From: an uncultured Veillonellaceae bacterium
GTDB lineage: Bacteria; Bacillota; Negativicutes; Veillonellales; Veillonellaceae
Length of the DNA: 64,000 nucleotides
Direction: 5' to 3'
Assembly: GCA_945867815.1 (NCBI GenBank)
Contig: CAMBIX010000002.1
Coordinates: 124,001-188,000 of the forward strand
The notes below the pieces were generated by a model that saw only the letters and a list, made by a program, of their open reading frames with translations, made no database searches and was not told the DNA's origin. The position numbers and the translations under genes are program-made. Below are positions 53,518 to 63,283 of the stretch, in pieces; the stretch's first letter is position 1, and the number at the start of each line of letters is the position of its first letter.

Positions 53518-54147
53518 ATGGAGCTCACCAGTAGACAGGAAAAAATTATAGAGATAGTGAGAGATGAAGGGCCAATTACAGGGCATACTATTGCCGATAA
53601 ATTAGAGGTGACCCGCTCTGCCTTACGGTCTGATTTGGCCATTTTAACCATGATTGGTGTCTTAGAGGCGCGTCCTAAAGTGGGCTATTATTATGTAGGT
53701 AAGTCCGTATCTAATCCCTTAGCCGATGAAATTGGTAAGTATACAGTACGACAGGTTATGGGCCGGCCAGTAGGGGTTACACCTAAGACCAGTCTCTATG
53801 ATACGACCATAGCCATGTTTACAGAGGATGTAGGGACACTTATGGTGTCTGACGATGGTTACTTGCAAGGTGTCGTATCACGTAAGGACTTGCTTCGGTC
53901 AGCCTTAGGTAAAAGTGATCCTATGAAAATGCCAATTTCTATGGCTATGACGCCGACCAGTAAGGTTATTTGTTGTACGCCAGATGACCATGTGATTCAG
54001 GCGGCACAACGTATGGTTGACTATGAAGTGGATTGCCTGCCCGTTGTTGAAGAGGTAGAAAAGACGGGAAAACATAAGTATAAGGTTGTGGGGCGCATTT
54101 CTAAAACAACAATTACTAAGTTATTCTTGGAATTTGGTTTACAATAG
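53518..54147 (+). CDS. CcpN-like HTH and CBS-domain regulator
   Basis: 209 residues. An N-terminal winged HTH (LTSRQEKIIEIVRDEGPITG, LEVTRSALRSDLAIL) is followed by two CBS domains (TVRQVMGRPVGV..., SMAMTPTSKVICCTPDDHV). This matches CcpN/YqzB of Bacillus, a repressor of gluconeogenic genes that senses ATP/ADP through CBS domains and is co-encoded with the PPDK/PEPS regulatory protein. GAAGGAAGGAG precedes ATG 53518. Likely target is ppsA upstream (inference). Confidence 0.88.
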   Translation: MELTSRQEKIIEIVRDEGPITGHTIADKLEVTRSALRSDLAILTMIGVLEARPKVGYYYVGKSVSNPLADEIGKYTVRQVMGRPVGVTPKTSLYDTTIAMFTEDVGTLMVSDDGYLQGVVSRKDLLRSALGKSDPMKMPISMAMTPTSKVICCTPDDHVIQAAQRMVDYEVDCLPVVEEVEKTGKHKYKVVGRISKTTITKLFLEFGLQ

Positions 54148-54156
54148 GAGGCTAGT

Positions 54157-54987
54157 ATGGCAGGAAAAATTATTTTTGCAATTTCAGATTCGTTAGGGGA
54201 AACCGCTGAATCTGTCGCGAGAGCCACAGCTAGCCAATTTGATAAGGAAATTATTGATATTGTACGCATACCTTATATCAATAATAAGGAACAAATTGAT
54301 CGGGTTATCCAAGAAGCGGCTGATGGAGGCCATGCTATTTGTCATACTATTGTATCGCCAGAATTGCGGGCTTATTTACATAATCAGGCGGCTGCAAGGA
54401 AGATTCCAGCTGTAGATATTATGGGACCTGTGTTAGCAGCTGTTGGCAGTGTCGCTTCAACGCAGCCACGCTTAACAGCTGGTATGGTTCATAAGTTAGA
54501 TAGGGAGTATTTTAAAAAGGTCGAAGCCATTGAATTTGCTGTTAAATATGATGATGGAAAAAATCCAAAGGGCTTTGAAAAAGCCGATATTGTTATTATC
54601 GGTGTGTCTCGGACGAGTAAGACCCCCTTATCTATGTTCTTAGCCTATAAAAAAATAAAGGCTGCTAATTTGCCTTTAGTACCAGAAGTACCTTTACCAG
54701 AGGAATTATTTGCAATTCCTCCCAAAAAGATTGTGGGACTTGTTATTGATCCCTATAAATTGAATTTTATCCGTAGTGAACGGCTTCGTTCTATGGGACT
54801 TGATACAGATGCCAATTACGCAACGATTTCTCGCATTGAAGAAGAATTGCAGTATGCACAGACAGTTATGCGGCGCATTCATTGTCCAGTATTGGATGTG
54901 ACGAATAAATCCATTGAGGAAACGGCTTCGTTTGTTATGCAGATTATTGAGAGAAATCGTGCTGCTGAAGGGGGACGGCAATTATAA
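54157..54987 (+). CDS. ppsR: PEP synthase regulatory protein (bifunctional kinase/phosphorylase)
   Basis: 276 residues of the DUF299/PSRP family. The N-terminal IIFAISDSLGETAESVARA and the P-loop GVSRTSKTPLS are family marks. It reversibly inactivates PEP synthase (or pyruvate phosphate dikinase) by ADP-dependent phosphorylation of a Thr near the catalytic His and reactivates it by Pi-dependent dephosphorylation. It starts nine bases after the CcpN-like gene, and ppsA just upstream is the obvious target. Confidence 0.93.
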   Translation: MAGKIIFAISDSLGETAESVARATASQFDKEIIDIVRIPYINNKEQIDRVIQEAADGGHAICHTIVSPELRAYLHNQAAARKIPAVDIMGPVLAAVGSVASTQPRLTAGMVHKLDREYFKKVEAIEFAVKYDDGKNPKGFEKADIVIIGVSRTSKTPLSMFLAYKKIKAANLPLVPEVPLPEELFAIPPKKIVGLVIDPYKLNFIRSERLRSMGLDTDANYATISRIEEELQYAQTVMRRIHCPVLDVTNKSIEETASFVMQIIERNRAAEGGRQL

Positions 54988-55973
54988 TGAATCCAAGAGA
55001 GAGCTTTGAAGAACGAGAATATCAAATACTATCACCCTTAGCAGCTAAAAGCCGAGAGGCTAAAAGGGATAAACCCATGCGAGAGGATCCCTTGCGGACC
55101 GCTTTTCAGCGTGATCGAGACCGTATCTTGCATAGTAAGTGCTTTCGTCGTTTGAAGCATAAGACCCAGGTCTATATTGCACCAGGAGATCATTATCGGA
55201 CACGCATGACGCATACCTTAGAGGTAGGACAAATTGGACGGACGATTGCTAGAGCCTTATGCCTTAATGAAGATTTAGTTGAGGCCATTGCTATGGGTCA
55301 TGATGTAGGGCATACGCCTTTTGGACATGTAGGAGAATATGCCTTACGTGAATTGGTTGGCCATTTTAATCATAATGAACAGAGTCTTCGTATGGTAGAG
55401 GTCTTGGAAAAGAACCATCAAGGTCTCAATTTAACACGTGAAGTGCGTGATGGTATTTTAGGACATACGGGTCAACATATCCCAGTGACTTTGGAAGGGC
55501 AGATTGTCCGCACGGCTGATCGTATTGCCTATTTGTGTCATGATTTTGATGATGCTCAGCGGGCTGGTCTTTTGCAAGTAGATGAATTGCCCAGAGGTAT
55601 TGCTGAAGAGTTAGGGCAGACGCCGTCACAGATGATTACTACTATGGTAACGGATATGGTAGAAGCTTCCTGGGGACAAGTTTCGATTCAAATGTCAGGA
55701 CGGGTGCAAGAGGTAATGGATGCTTTTAGGCAGTTTATGTTTACGCATGTGTATATGTCTAAGGCCTTAGAACCAGATCGGACGCGGGCTATGCATGTAG
55801 TAAAAAATTTATTTACCTATTATGTAGCACATCCAGAAGAAATTCGTCATGAAGTACAACATGACCGCATTATTACTTTGACCGATATTGTCGATTATGT
55901 GGCGGGATTGACAGACCAGTATGCAATAAAGTTATTCAAAGAGATTTATATTCCCCGTATTTGGGATGTGTAA
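54987..55973 (+). CDS. dgt: Deoxyguanosinetriphosphate triphosphohydrolase-like protein
   Basis: 328 residues. The HD metal site is spread over RMTHTLEVGQIGRTIA, GHDVGHTPFGHVGE and the later RTADRIAYLCHDFDDA. The size fits the shorter Dgt-like group that removes triphosphate from dNTPs. Its start overlaps the ppsR stop by one base, so they are cotranslated. In many Firmicutes dgt precedes dnaG; here it is followed by a convergent rpmB instead. Confidence 0.92.
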   Translation: MNPRESFEEREYQILSPLAAKSREAKRDKPMREDPLRTAFQRDRDRILHSKCFRRLKHKTQVYIAPGDHYRTRMTHTLEVGQIGRTIARALCLNEDLVEAIAMGHDVGHTPFGHVGEYALRELVGHFNHNEQSLRMVEVLEKNHQGLNLTREVRDGILGHTGQHIPVTLEGQIVRTADRIAYLCHDFDDAQRAGLLQVDELPRGIAEELGQTPSQMITTMVTDMVEASWGQVSIQMSGRVQEVMDAFRQFMFTHVYMSKALEPDRTRAMHVVKNLFTYYVAHPEEIRHEVQHDRIITLTDIVDYVAGLTDQYAIKLFKEIYIPRIWDV

Positions 55974-56058
55974 AGGGATAGGGCTATATTGTTGTTATAA
56001 ATGGCTAGTAGGTAATAGCTTTTAAGTAATAATAGAAAAAGTATTTAAAGAGGTATAG

Positions 56059-56107
56059 AAAAAGAGCACTGTTGAATCATACCATGGGTATTCAACAGTG
56101 CTCTTTT
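56059..56107. terminator. Bidirectional terminator between dgt and rpmB
   Basis: AAAAGAGCACTGTTGAAT and its exact inverse (18 bp) around a 12-nt loop, T-rich on both ends. It serves dgt (+) and the convergent rpmB (-). Confidence 0.9.
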
Positions 56108-56132
56108 CATAGAGTACATGTACTTATAAAAT

Positions 56133-56321
56133 TTACGCGCGTGTAATTTTATTAGAACGAAGGCAACGAGTGCATACGTTAACTTTTTTTGTTTCACCGT
56201 CTACAATTGCTCGTACTCTTTGGATGTTAGGCTTCCAAGTCCGTTTCGTGCGGATGTGAGAGTGACTGACACTCATGCCGCTAGCTGTGGATTTACCACA
56301 TACTTCACAAAGGTTTGCCAT
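56133..56321 (-). CDS. rpmB: Ribosomal protein L28
   Basis: 62 residues on the minus strand: MANLCEVCGKSTASGM, SHSHIRTKRTWKPN and CTRCLRSNKI. The two CXXC pairs mark the zinc-binding (C+) form. L28 binds 23S rRNA in the 50S subunit. I chose the ATG at 56321, with GGAGGTGGAAAT upstream, although the frame is open 32 codons further. It is the only core gene on the minus strand in the last 40 kb. Confidence 0.97.
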   Translation of the reverse strand: MANLCEVCGKSTASGMSVSHSHIRTKRTWKPNIQRVRAIVDGETKKVNVCTRCLRSNKITRA

Positions 56322-56358
56322 ATTTCCACCTCCAAGCATAATATTACATAACGTATGT

Positions 56359-56387
56359 ATTTTATCATAAAGAAGAGGGGAGTGCAA
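56359..56387 (-). promoter_or_regulatory. Promoter of rpmB
   Basis: On the minus strand, TTGCAC (56387 to 56382), 17-bp spacer, TAAAAT (56364 to 56359), 38 bases from the start codon. Confidence 0.65.
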
Positions 56388-56462
56388 TAGGGTGGCCTTA
56401 TAAAATTTTAGTAGCATATAAGTGCAGGGTGCGGGGTATCTTATACTTCTTTTCAGGGTATG

Positions 56463-56745
56463 GAAGCACCTAGTATTTCTCTAAGGCTCCTGACTAGCGT
56501 AGTCGCCAGCGAGAAATATTAGGTGCTTCGTGATATAGAGCAAAAGATATAGTAATTACAGAGCACGGAAGCACCTAGTATTTCTCTAGAGCTCCTGACT
56601 AGCGTAGTCGCTAGCGAGAAAAACTAGGCGCGCTTCGTGAGATAGTGTAAAGAATATAGTAAATGCAGGAATTTAGTATTTCTCTAGAATTTATGATTAG
56701 TGTAGTTGCTAGCGAGAAACACTAGGCGTTTCGTGACATAGTGTA
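56463..56745. repeat. Three tandem copies of a ~105-bp hairpin repeat
   Basis: Copy 1 (56463-56529) has 19-bp arms GAAGCACCTAGTATTTCTC; copy 2 (56568-56636) has the same left arm and a mutated right arm; copy 3 (about 56670-56734) is degenerate. The interiors share CTCCTGACTAGCGTAGTCG (copies 1 and 2, exact). Each copy is followed by a related linker beginning TTCGTGA. They lie between divergent rpmB and recG, so they are not terminators of either. The remaining bases of 56388-56850 are AT-rich and without a gene. Confidence 0.85.
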
Positions 56746-56850
56746 AATGATGTAGAAAATAATATTTACATAGTACATATGTATAGTATAAAATAATAAA
56801 TTATAAAATAGACTTAAGTTTGCCAGAAGTGAATGAGGTGAAGACGCGAC

Positions 56851-58890
56851 ATGGAAGAGGCTTTGCAGACGATAAAGGGTGTAGGCCCTGGTAGGGAACG
56901 ACAGTTGCATAAGTTAGGGATTACTTCTGTGTCGGCCTTGTTGACCTATTTCCCTAGGGAATATGAAGATCGGTCTAAGGTGGTACCAATAGCTCAGTTA
57001 GAGGCTGGGCAAATGCTTAGTGTGGTTGGTCAAGTTGTACATGTGGCAGAAAAAAGACCTCGCCCACGACTTTGGATATTAGAAGTACAGGTTAGTGATG
57101 GGTTAGGTCGCTTGAAGTTAGTATTTTTTAATCAGCGCCATAAAAAGGCTCAGTTTCGCATGGGACAACGAGTTTTTGCTTATGGCAAGGTGGAACGCGG
57201 CTATGGTATGTGGCAGATGAATAGTCCGCAAGTGGATTTTTTAGCTAAAGAGGAAGTCATTCATCCATCGATTGTGCCCGTGTATCCTTTGGTAGAGGGA
57301 GTTAGTCAGTTTGTTGTGCGCCAGTCGGTAGCCAACTGGTTGACTGCACATGCGGAGTTACCCTCAATTATACCTGATGGAGTAAGCCGTAAATCCTCCT
57401 TATCTCGCTATGAGGCAGTTAAGGAGATGCACTTCCCTACGTCGAGCAAACGGCAAGAAGAGGCTAGACAGCAGCTGGCTTATGAAGAATTATTTATTAT
57501 GCAAACGGGTCTCTTGTTGTTAAGGGCGCAGGAACAAGGCGGACAGGCACCACAAATGGAAGCGGATGGATGTTTAGTTAAGGCATTTTTGCAGTCAATT
57601 CCTTTTCAATTGACAGGTGATCAGGAAAAGGCTTATCAAGAGATTGCTTTAGATATGCAGGCAAAGCGACCTATGCAGCGACTTTTACAAGGAGATGTAG
57701 GATCAGGTAAAACGATAGTGGCTTTTTTAAGTTTATTAAAAGCTGTCGAAAATGGCTATCAAGGGGCTTTGATGGTGCCTACTGAGATTTTAGCTAAGCA
57801 GCATAGAGAAAGTTTTGAAGATCTATGTGGTGGTTTAGGCTTAAAGGTAGTTTTGCTAGTAGGTTCTACGAAGAAAAAGGAAAAGGAGGCTATTTATCAA
57901 GGACTAGCAGAGGGCACTATTGATATAGTCATAGGTACTCATGCCTTATTACAGGATATGGTGGATTTTAAACGGTTAGGTTTAGTTGTTATTGATGAAC
58001 AACATCGTTTTGGTGTGGAACAACGGGCATCATTACAAAGAAAGGGGATTAGTCCTCATGTGTTACTTATGACGGCGACGCCTATTCCGCGGACGGTTAC
58101 TTTGTCTGTATATGGAGATTTAGAAATCAGTTTAATTAAGGAGATGCCTCCTGGGCGTAAGCCGGTTAAGATGTATGCTGTGGATTCTTCTTATGAAGAG
58201 CGTTTGCTTACTTTTTTTGCCAAGGAAATGGCACAGCACCATCAGGTGTATGTGGTGTGCCCTTTGGTAGAAGAATCAGAAACTTTAGATTTGGCGGCGG
58301 CTGAAGAGTTATATGAAAAATTGAAAGTTCGGTATAAGAACCAGTATGAGGTAGGTCTTGTTCATGGGCGCATGAAGACGCAGGAAAAAGAAGCGGTTAT
58401 GACAGCCTTTCATGAGGGACGCATTCAGCTCCTCGTATCAACAACGGTGATTGAGGTAGGCGTTAATGTACCGAATGCGACGATTATGTGTGTGGTTGGA
58501 GCGGAACGCTTTGGCTTATCTCAATTGCATCAGTTACGGGGCCGTGTTGGTCGTGGGCAGGCACAAGCTTATTGTATTTTAGTAAGTGATAGTAAGGGTA
58601 GTGAAGCTAGGCAACGCCTGCATATTATGGAGACGACGCAAGATGGATTTAAGTTAGCTGAAGAAGATTTGCTCATACGAGGGACAGGACAATTATTTGG
58701 AACAATGCAGCATGGACTGGCAGACCTTCGTGTGGCTGATATTATTAAGGATTTGCCTTTGATGGTAGAGGCTAGGGCGGACGCTAAGCGATATATTAAG
58801 CGAGTTGGTTTAGCTGAGGCTAAGGTGGCCATGGAAGGGGAGCTTAGGAATCGCTTTGGAGCGTCGTTTGTTCGGGTACTTTATGCATAA
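56851..58890 (+). CDS. recG: ATP-dependent DNA helicase RecG
   Basis: 679 residues. The N-terminal KGVGPGRERQLHKLGI and an OB-fold wedge domain (~55-150) lead to a superfamily 2 helicase: QGDVGSGKTIVAF (motif I), VVIDEQHRFGVEQR (II), MTATPIPRT (III), HQLRGRVGRGQAQ (VI). The C-terminal TRG-like region follows. RecG remodels stalled forks and Holliday junctions. GAGGTGAAG lies upstream of ATG 56851. Confidence 0.96.
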   Translation: MEEALQTIKGVGPGRERQLHKLGITSVSALLTYFPREYEDRSKVVPIAQLEAGQMLSVVGQVVHVAEKRPRPRLWILEVQVSDGLGRLKLVFFNQRHKKAQFRMGQRVFAYGKVERGYGMWQMNSPQVDFLAKEEVIHPSIVPVYPLVEGVSQFVVRQSVANWLTAHAELPSIIPDGVSRKSSLSRYEAVKEMHFPTSSKRQEEARQQLAYEELFIMQTGLLLLRAQEQGGQAPQMEADGCLVKAFLQSIPFQLTGDQEKAYQEIALDMQAKRPMQRLLQGDVGSGKTIVAFLSLLKAVENGYQGALMVPTEILAKQHRESFEDLCGGLGLKVVLLVGSTKKKEKEAIYQGLAEGTIDIVIGTHALLQDMVDFKRLGLVVIDEQHRFGVEQRASLQRKGISPHVLLMTATPIPRTVTLSVYGDLEISLIKEMPPGRKPVKMYAVDSSYEERLLTFFAKEMAQHHQVYVVCPLVEESETLDLAAAEELYEKLKVRYKNQYEVGLVHGRMKTQEKEAVMTAFHEGRIQLLVSTTVIEVGVNVPNATIMCVVGAERFGLSQLHQLRGRVGRGQAQAYCILVSDSKGSEARQRLHIMETTQDGFKLAEEDLLIRGTGQLFGTMQHGLADLRVADIIKDLPLMVEARADAKRYIKRVGLAEAKVAMEGELRNRFGASFVRVLYA

Positions 58891-58893
58891 GGC

Positions 58894-58960
58894 GAAAAGT
58901 ACTGTCTCCCTCGGATCTGGTACTATCGTAAGGCTCCTTGCGGGAGACAGTACTTTTCTT
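58894..58960 (+). terminator. Long hairpin after recG (core type A)
   Basis: Begins three bases after the recG stop. A 17-bp perfect stem (58894-58910 with 58942-58958) encloses 31 nt with CTGGTACTATCGTAAGGCT (58917-58935), identical to the core after pyc, although the arms are unrelated. The T run is CTTTTCTT, a moderate terminator. Confidence 0.8.
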
Positions 58961-59040
58961 AAATGAACGCAGGGGGTGGGAGAAACTTGCAATTCGTGAT
59001 ATAGAGTAATAGAGACGATTATGTGCAAAGTACGGAAACG

Positions 59041-59106
59041 CCTAATGATCCTACGAGACTCCGTTCTCCGCTAACGCTCCGCAAGTCGCTCGTAGGAAAC
59101 ATTAGG
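59041..59106. repeat. Long hairpin (core type B)
   Basis: CCTAATG and CCTACGAG pair with CTCGTAGG and CATTAGG, with small internal mismatches. The interior has GAGACTCCGTTCT and GCAAGTCGCTC, shared with the hairpin after tyrS. The flanks (GTACGGAAACG before, TACTTCGTGATATAAAG after) resemble the linkers of the 56.4-kb tandem repeats. Relics of the linker alone lie at 58990-59005 and 59149-59177. No gene is seen in 58961-59355. Confidence 0.75.
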
Positions 59107-59272
59107 TACTTCGTGATATAAAGCCATGAATATAGATGGGCTTAGGGTATGGAAGCATTTCGTGATTTAGTGCTTAGTAGTTGTTAGTGCGGTGTGAAAG
59201 AGTAACTGTTGCCTTACAAACTAATAAATTACAAAAATTAATAAAAATCGCTAATAAGTTAGTGAAAAAGTA

Positions 59273-59301
59273 TATACAAAACGTCGTTTTTGAAGTATAA
59301 T
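59273..59301 (+). promoter_or_regulatory. Possible promoter of the tautomerase gene
   Basis: Perfect TATAAT at 59296-59301, with TATACA (59273-59278) 17 bp upstream as a weak -35. The start codon follows 55 bases later behind AGGAGG. Confidence 0.4.
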
Positions 59302-59355
59302 AAACAAAATATTTTTTTATTCTTATTTTTTATTTGCTGCTAGGAGGTAAGGATT

Positions 59356-59544
59356 ATGCCATTGATTCATGTGGAATTGGTTGAAGGTCGTACGACGGAA
59401 CAAAAGAAAAAATTAGGGGAAGCCATTACGAAGGCGGCTATGGATATTGTAAATGTACCAAAAGATGCGGTAAAGGTTATCTTTGTGGACATGAAGAAGG
59501 ACAATTACATGGAAGGCGGCATTATGCGTTCTGAACGCAAATAA
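59356..59544 (+). CDS. 4-Oxalocrotonate tautomerase family protein
   Basis: 62 residues, the typical tiny tautomerase subunit. After removal of Met the catalytic Pro-1 is exposed (PLIHVELVEGRTTEQKKKL). Hexameric members isomerise unsaturated keto acids, but in organisms without catechol pathways the role is unknown. It has a strong AGGAGG and stands alone between repeats and a terminator. Confidence 0.9.
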   Translation: MPLIHVELVEGRTTEQKKKLGEAITKAAMDIVNVPKDAVKVIFVDMKKDNYMEGGIMRSERK

Positions 59545-59557
59545 GGTCGTGTGATTA

Positions 59558-59590
59558 GAAAGAGGTGCGTTGAGCAGCGCACCTCTTTCG
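59558..59590. terminator. Hairpin after the tautomerase gene
   Basis: GAAAGAGGTGCG pairs exactly with CGCACCTCTTTC around an 8-nt loop. Symmetric, with only CTTTC at the end, so termination efficiency is uncertain. Confidence 0.7.
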
Positions 59591-59609
59591 CATACATAGG
59601 GATATATTG

Positions 59610-61195
<1,586 letters not shown>

Positions 61196-61227
61196 GATAG
61201 GTAAATTATTAATTGAGGTGTTAACAA

Positions 61228-61950
61228 GTGCGCAATCAAATTAGCGTATTGTCTGTACCGATTGATACTGTTACAATAGATGAAGCAGTAGATAAGGTAT
61301 ATCATTTATCTAAAGAACCAGGTTTTCATATGGTGGCGACGGCCAATGCCGAAATGGTCATGATGGCACAGAATGATAAAGAGCTGCATGAGATTTTGAC
61401 AAAAGCTGATTTGGTTGTACCGGATGGAGCCGGCGTCCTATGGGCGGCGGAACAAAAAGGGGAGCATTTCCCTGAGCGAGTGGCAGGCTATGATTTAGCC
61501 TGCCGTTTGTGCGCTGCAAGTGCTAAGGATTCTTTGCCTATTTATTGCTTAGGCGCCGCACCAGGTGTAGCTGAAAAAGCCATGGCTGCTATGCAAAAAG
61601 AATTTGGTTCTCTTCCGGTGGTAGGTATTCATGATGGCTATTTTAAGGAAGCGGATGAAGAGGCCTTGATTAAGGAGATTACAGAGTCTGGTGCTAAACT
61701 TGTTTTATTAGCCTTGGGTGTGCCTAAACAAGAAAAATGGATGTATCATAAATTACAGCATTTGGATGGCGTGGTGGCCATGGGCGTTGGTGGTTCTTTC
61801 GATGTTATGGCTGGCATGATACCGAGGGCACCAAAATGGATGCAGGAACATCGATTGGAATGGCTCTATCGGCTCTTTAAACAGCCAAGTCGTTTGATGC
61901 GTATGATGGCTTTACCTAGATTTATGTGGAAAGTTAAGACAAGTAAGTAG
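61228..61950 (+). CDS. WecG/TagA/CpsF-family glycosyltransferase
   Basis: 240 residues, GT26 family. ATANAEMVMMAQND, LVVPDGAGVLWAA, YCLGAAPGVAEKA and LLALGVPKQEKWM are the family motifs, with the conserved GVGGSFDVMAG late. Members add an N-acetylhexosamine to a lipid-linked sugar for surface polymers. The start is GTG 61228, seven bases after GAGGTG. It is followed by phospholipid genes, so it joins an envelope operon. Confidence 0.9.
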   Translation: MRNQISVLSVPIDTVTIDEAVDKVYHLSKEPGFHMVATANAEMVMMAQNDKELHEILTKADLVVPDGAGVLWAAEQKGEHFPERVAGYDLACRLCAASAKDSLPIYCLGAAPGVAEKAMAAMQKEFGSLPVVGIHDGYFKEADEEALIKEITESGAKLVLLALGVPKQEKWMYHKLQHLDGVVAMGVGGSFDVMAGMIPRAPKWMQEHRLEWLYRLFKQPSRLMRMMALPRFMWKVKTSK

Positions 61951-61964
61951 AGAGGTTGTGGAAT

Positions 61965-62606
61965 ATGCCGAAAAGATATATTGTAAAGGAAGGAATTCCT
62001 TTTATTTTTGGCGCCTTTATTATTGGTTTTCTATTGAGTTATTTTGTTGTTTGGTATGCAGGAATCATTCCTTATTTGTGGGGGATTTACTTCGCTTATT
62101 TCTTTCGCAATCCTCATCGCCGTATCCCACAAGGGGATGATACCTTGGTGTCGCCGGCAGATGGCAAGGTCATGGAGATTAGCGAGGTCTATGAAGATAC
62201 TTGTCTACATGCTAAGTGCAAGAAGATAACCATATTTCTCTCTGTCTTTGATGTGCATGTAAATCGGGCGCCTATGGCAGGTAAGATTACTTTCCGCCAG
62301 TATATTTGTGGGAGTTTCCGTCCCGCCTATAAGGATGCGGTTGGTTATGAAAATGAGCGACATGCGATTAGTATAGATAATGGTAAGTTTACTATTTTAG
62401 TGACGCAGATAGCTGGCGTGTTAGCTCGCCGTGTTGTGTCCTGGATTGATTTAGGGGATGACTTGTCAAAAGGACAGTTGTATGGCATGATTAAATTTGG
62501 CTCTTGTACAGAAGTATTTATGCCTCTTGATACAGAGATTTGTGTGGCTAAGGGTGATAGAGTAAAGGGCGGGGAAACCGTCATTGGGAGGATAGGTCAT
62601 GAATAA
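61965..62606 (+). CDS. psd: Phosphatidylserine decarboxylase (short type)
   Basis: 213 residues. Membrane-anchoring N-terminus (about residues 14-43), then SPADGKVMEI, VFDVHVNRAPMAG and the self-cleavage site KFGSCTEVF, where the Ser becomes the pyruvoyl group. The size fits the short, Gram-positive/archaeal-type enzyme. It makes phosphatidylethanolamine. I prefer ATG 61965 (AGAGG nine bases upstream) to a TTG at 61956. pssA starts inside its last eight bases. Confidence 0.93.
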   Translation: MPKRYIVKEGIPFIFGAFIIGFLLSYFVVWYAGIIPYLWGIYFAYFFRNPHRRIPQGDDTLVSPADGKVMEISEVYEDTCLHAKCKKITIFLSVFDVHVNRAPMAGKITFRQYICGSFRPAYKDAVGYENERHAISIDNGKFTILVTQIAGVLARRVVSWIDLGDDLSKGQLYGMIKFGSCTEVFMPLDTEICVAKGDRVKGGETVIGRIGHE

Positions 62607-63270
62607 GTCTATAATTCCAAATTTGTTTACAGCAGCTAATTTGGCATTTGGTGTAATTGGTATTGGCTTGACAGCTGGAGGACATTTTATTGGTGCTGCC
62701 ATTTGTGTCTTCTTATCTATTATTGCGGATGGCTTGGATGGTCGAGTGGCTCGTGCTTTAGGTGTAGCTGGTCCTATGGGACGTGAACTTGACTCCTTGT
62801 CGGATGTTGTTGGCTTTGGCGTATCGCCAGCTTTCTTGATTTCAACAATGTTCTTGCATGATATTGGCTGGTGGTCTTATATCCCGTTTGTTATTTTCTC
62901 TGTCTTAGGTGAATTTCGCTTGGCTCGCTTTAATATTAATACGGAAGTTGTTCATGGCTATTTTCAGGGGCTACCGATTCCAGCAGCTGGCTGTTTGTTA
63001 GCGACTGTTGTTTTATCAGGGATTCATGTAGCTCCTTGGGTTATGTTTGTCACTTTATTAGTGGTTGGCTATTTGATGGTGAGTCAAGTCCATTATCCTG
63101 ACTTTAAGGGACATTCAGATGAACCAGTTAGTTTAGTGGCTTTAGGCGTTATCTCCGTAGTGGCTATTATTGGCCTCGTATGGGATTGGCATTCTTGGCC
63201 TGTATTGATTTTTGCCTTGTATGCTTTGTATGGTATAGTGAATACCATTGTTTCTATTTTCAGACGTTAG
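62599..63270 (+). CDS. pssA: CDP-diacylglycerol-serine O-phosphatidyltransferase
   Basis: 223 residues, multi-pass membrane protein. The CDP-alcohol phosphotransferase motif DG-x2-AR-x8-G-x3-D-x3-D is complete (from DGLDGRVARAL to ELDSLSD, residues ~49-71). It forms phosphatidylserine, the substrate of Psd encoded just upstream with an eight-base overlap. Together they give PE, the main phospholipid of diderm Firmicutes. Confidence 0.94.
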   Translation: MNKSIIPNLFTAANLAFGVIGIGLTAGGHFIGAAICVFLSIIADGLDGRVARALGVAGPMGRELDSLSDVVGFGVSPAFLISTMFLHDIGWWSYIPFVIFSVLGEFRLARFNINTEVVHGYFQGLPIPAAGCLLATVVLSGIHVAPWVMFVTLLVVGYLMVSQVHYPDFKGHSDEPVSLVALGVISVVAIIGLVWDWHSWPVLIFALYALYGIVNTIVSIFRR

Positions 63271-63283
63271 GGGTTAGGTATCG

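Noticed and set aside
56463-56745. CRISPR array
   Set aside because: There are only three units, they contain long inverted arms, and the linkers between them are related to each other, unlike spacers. No cas gene is in the window.
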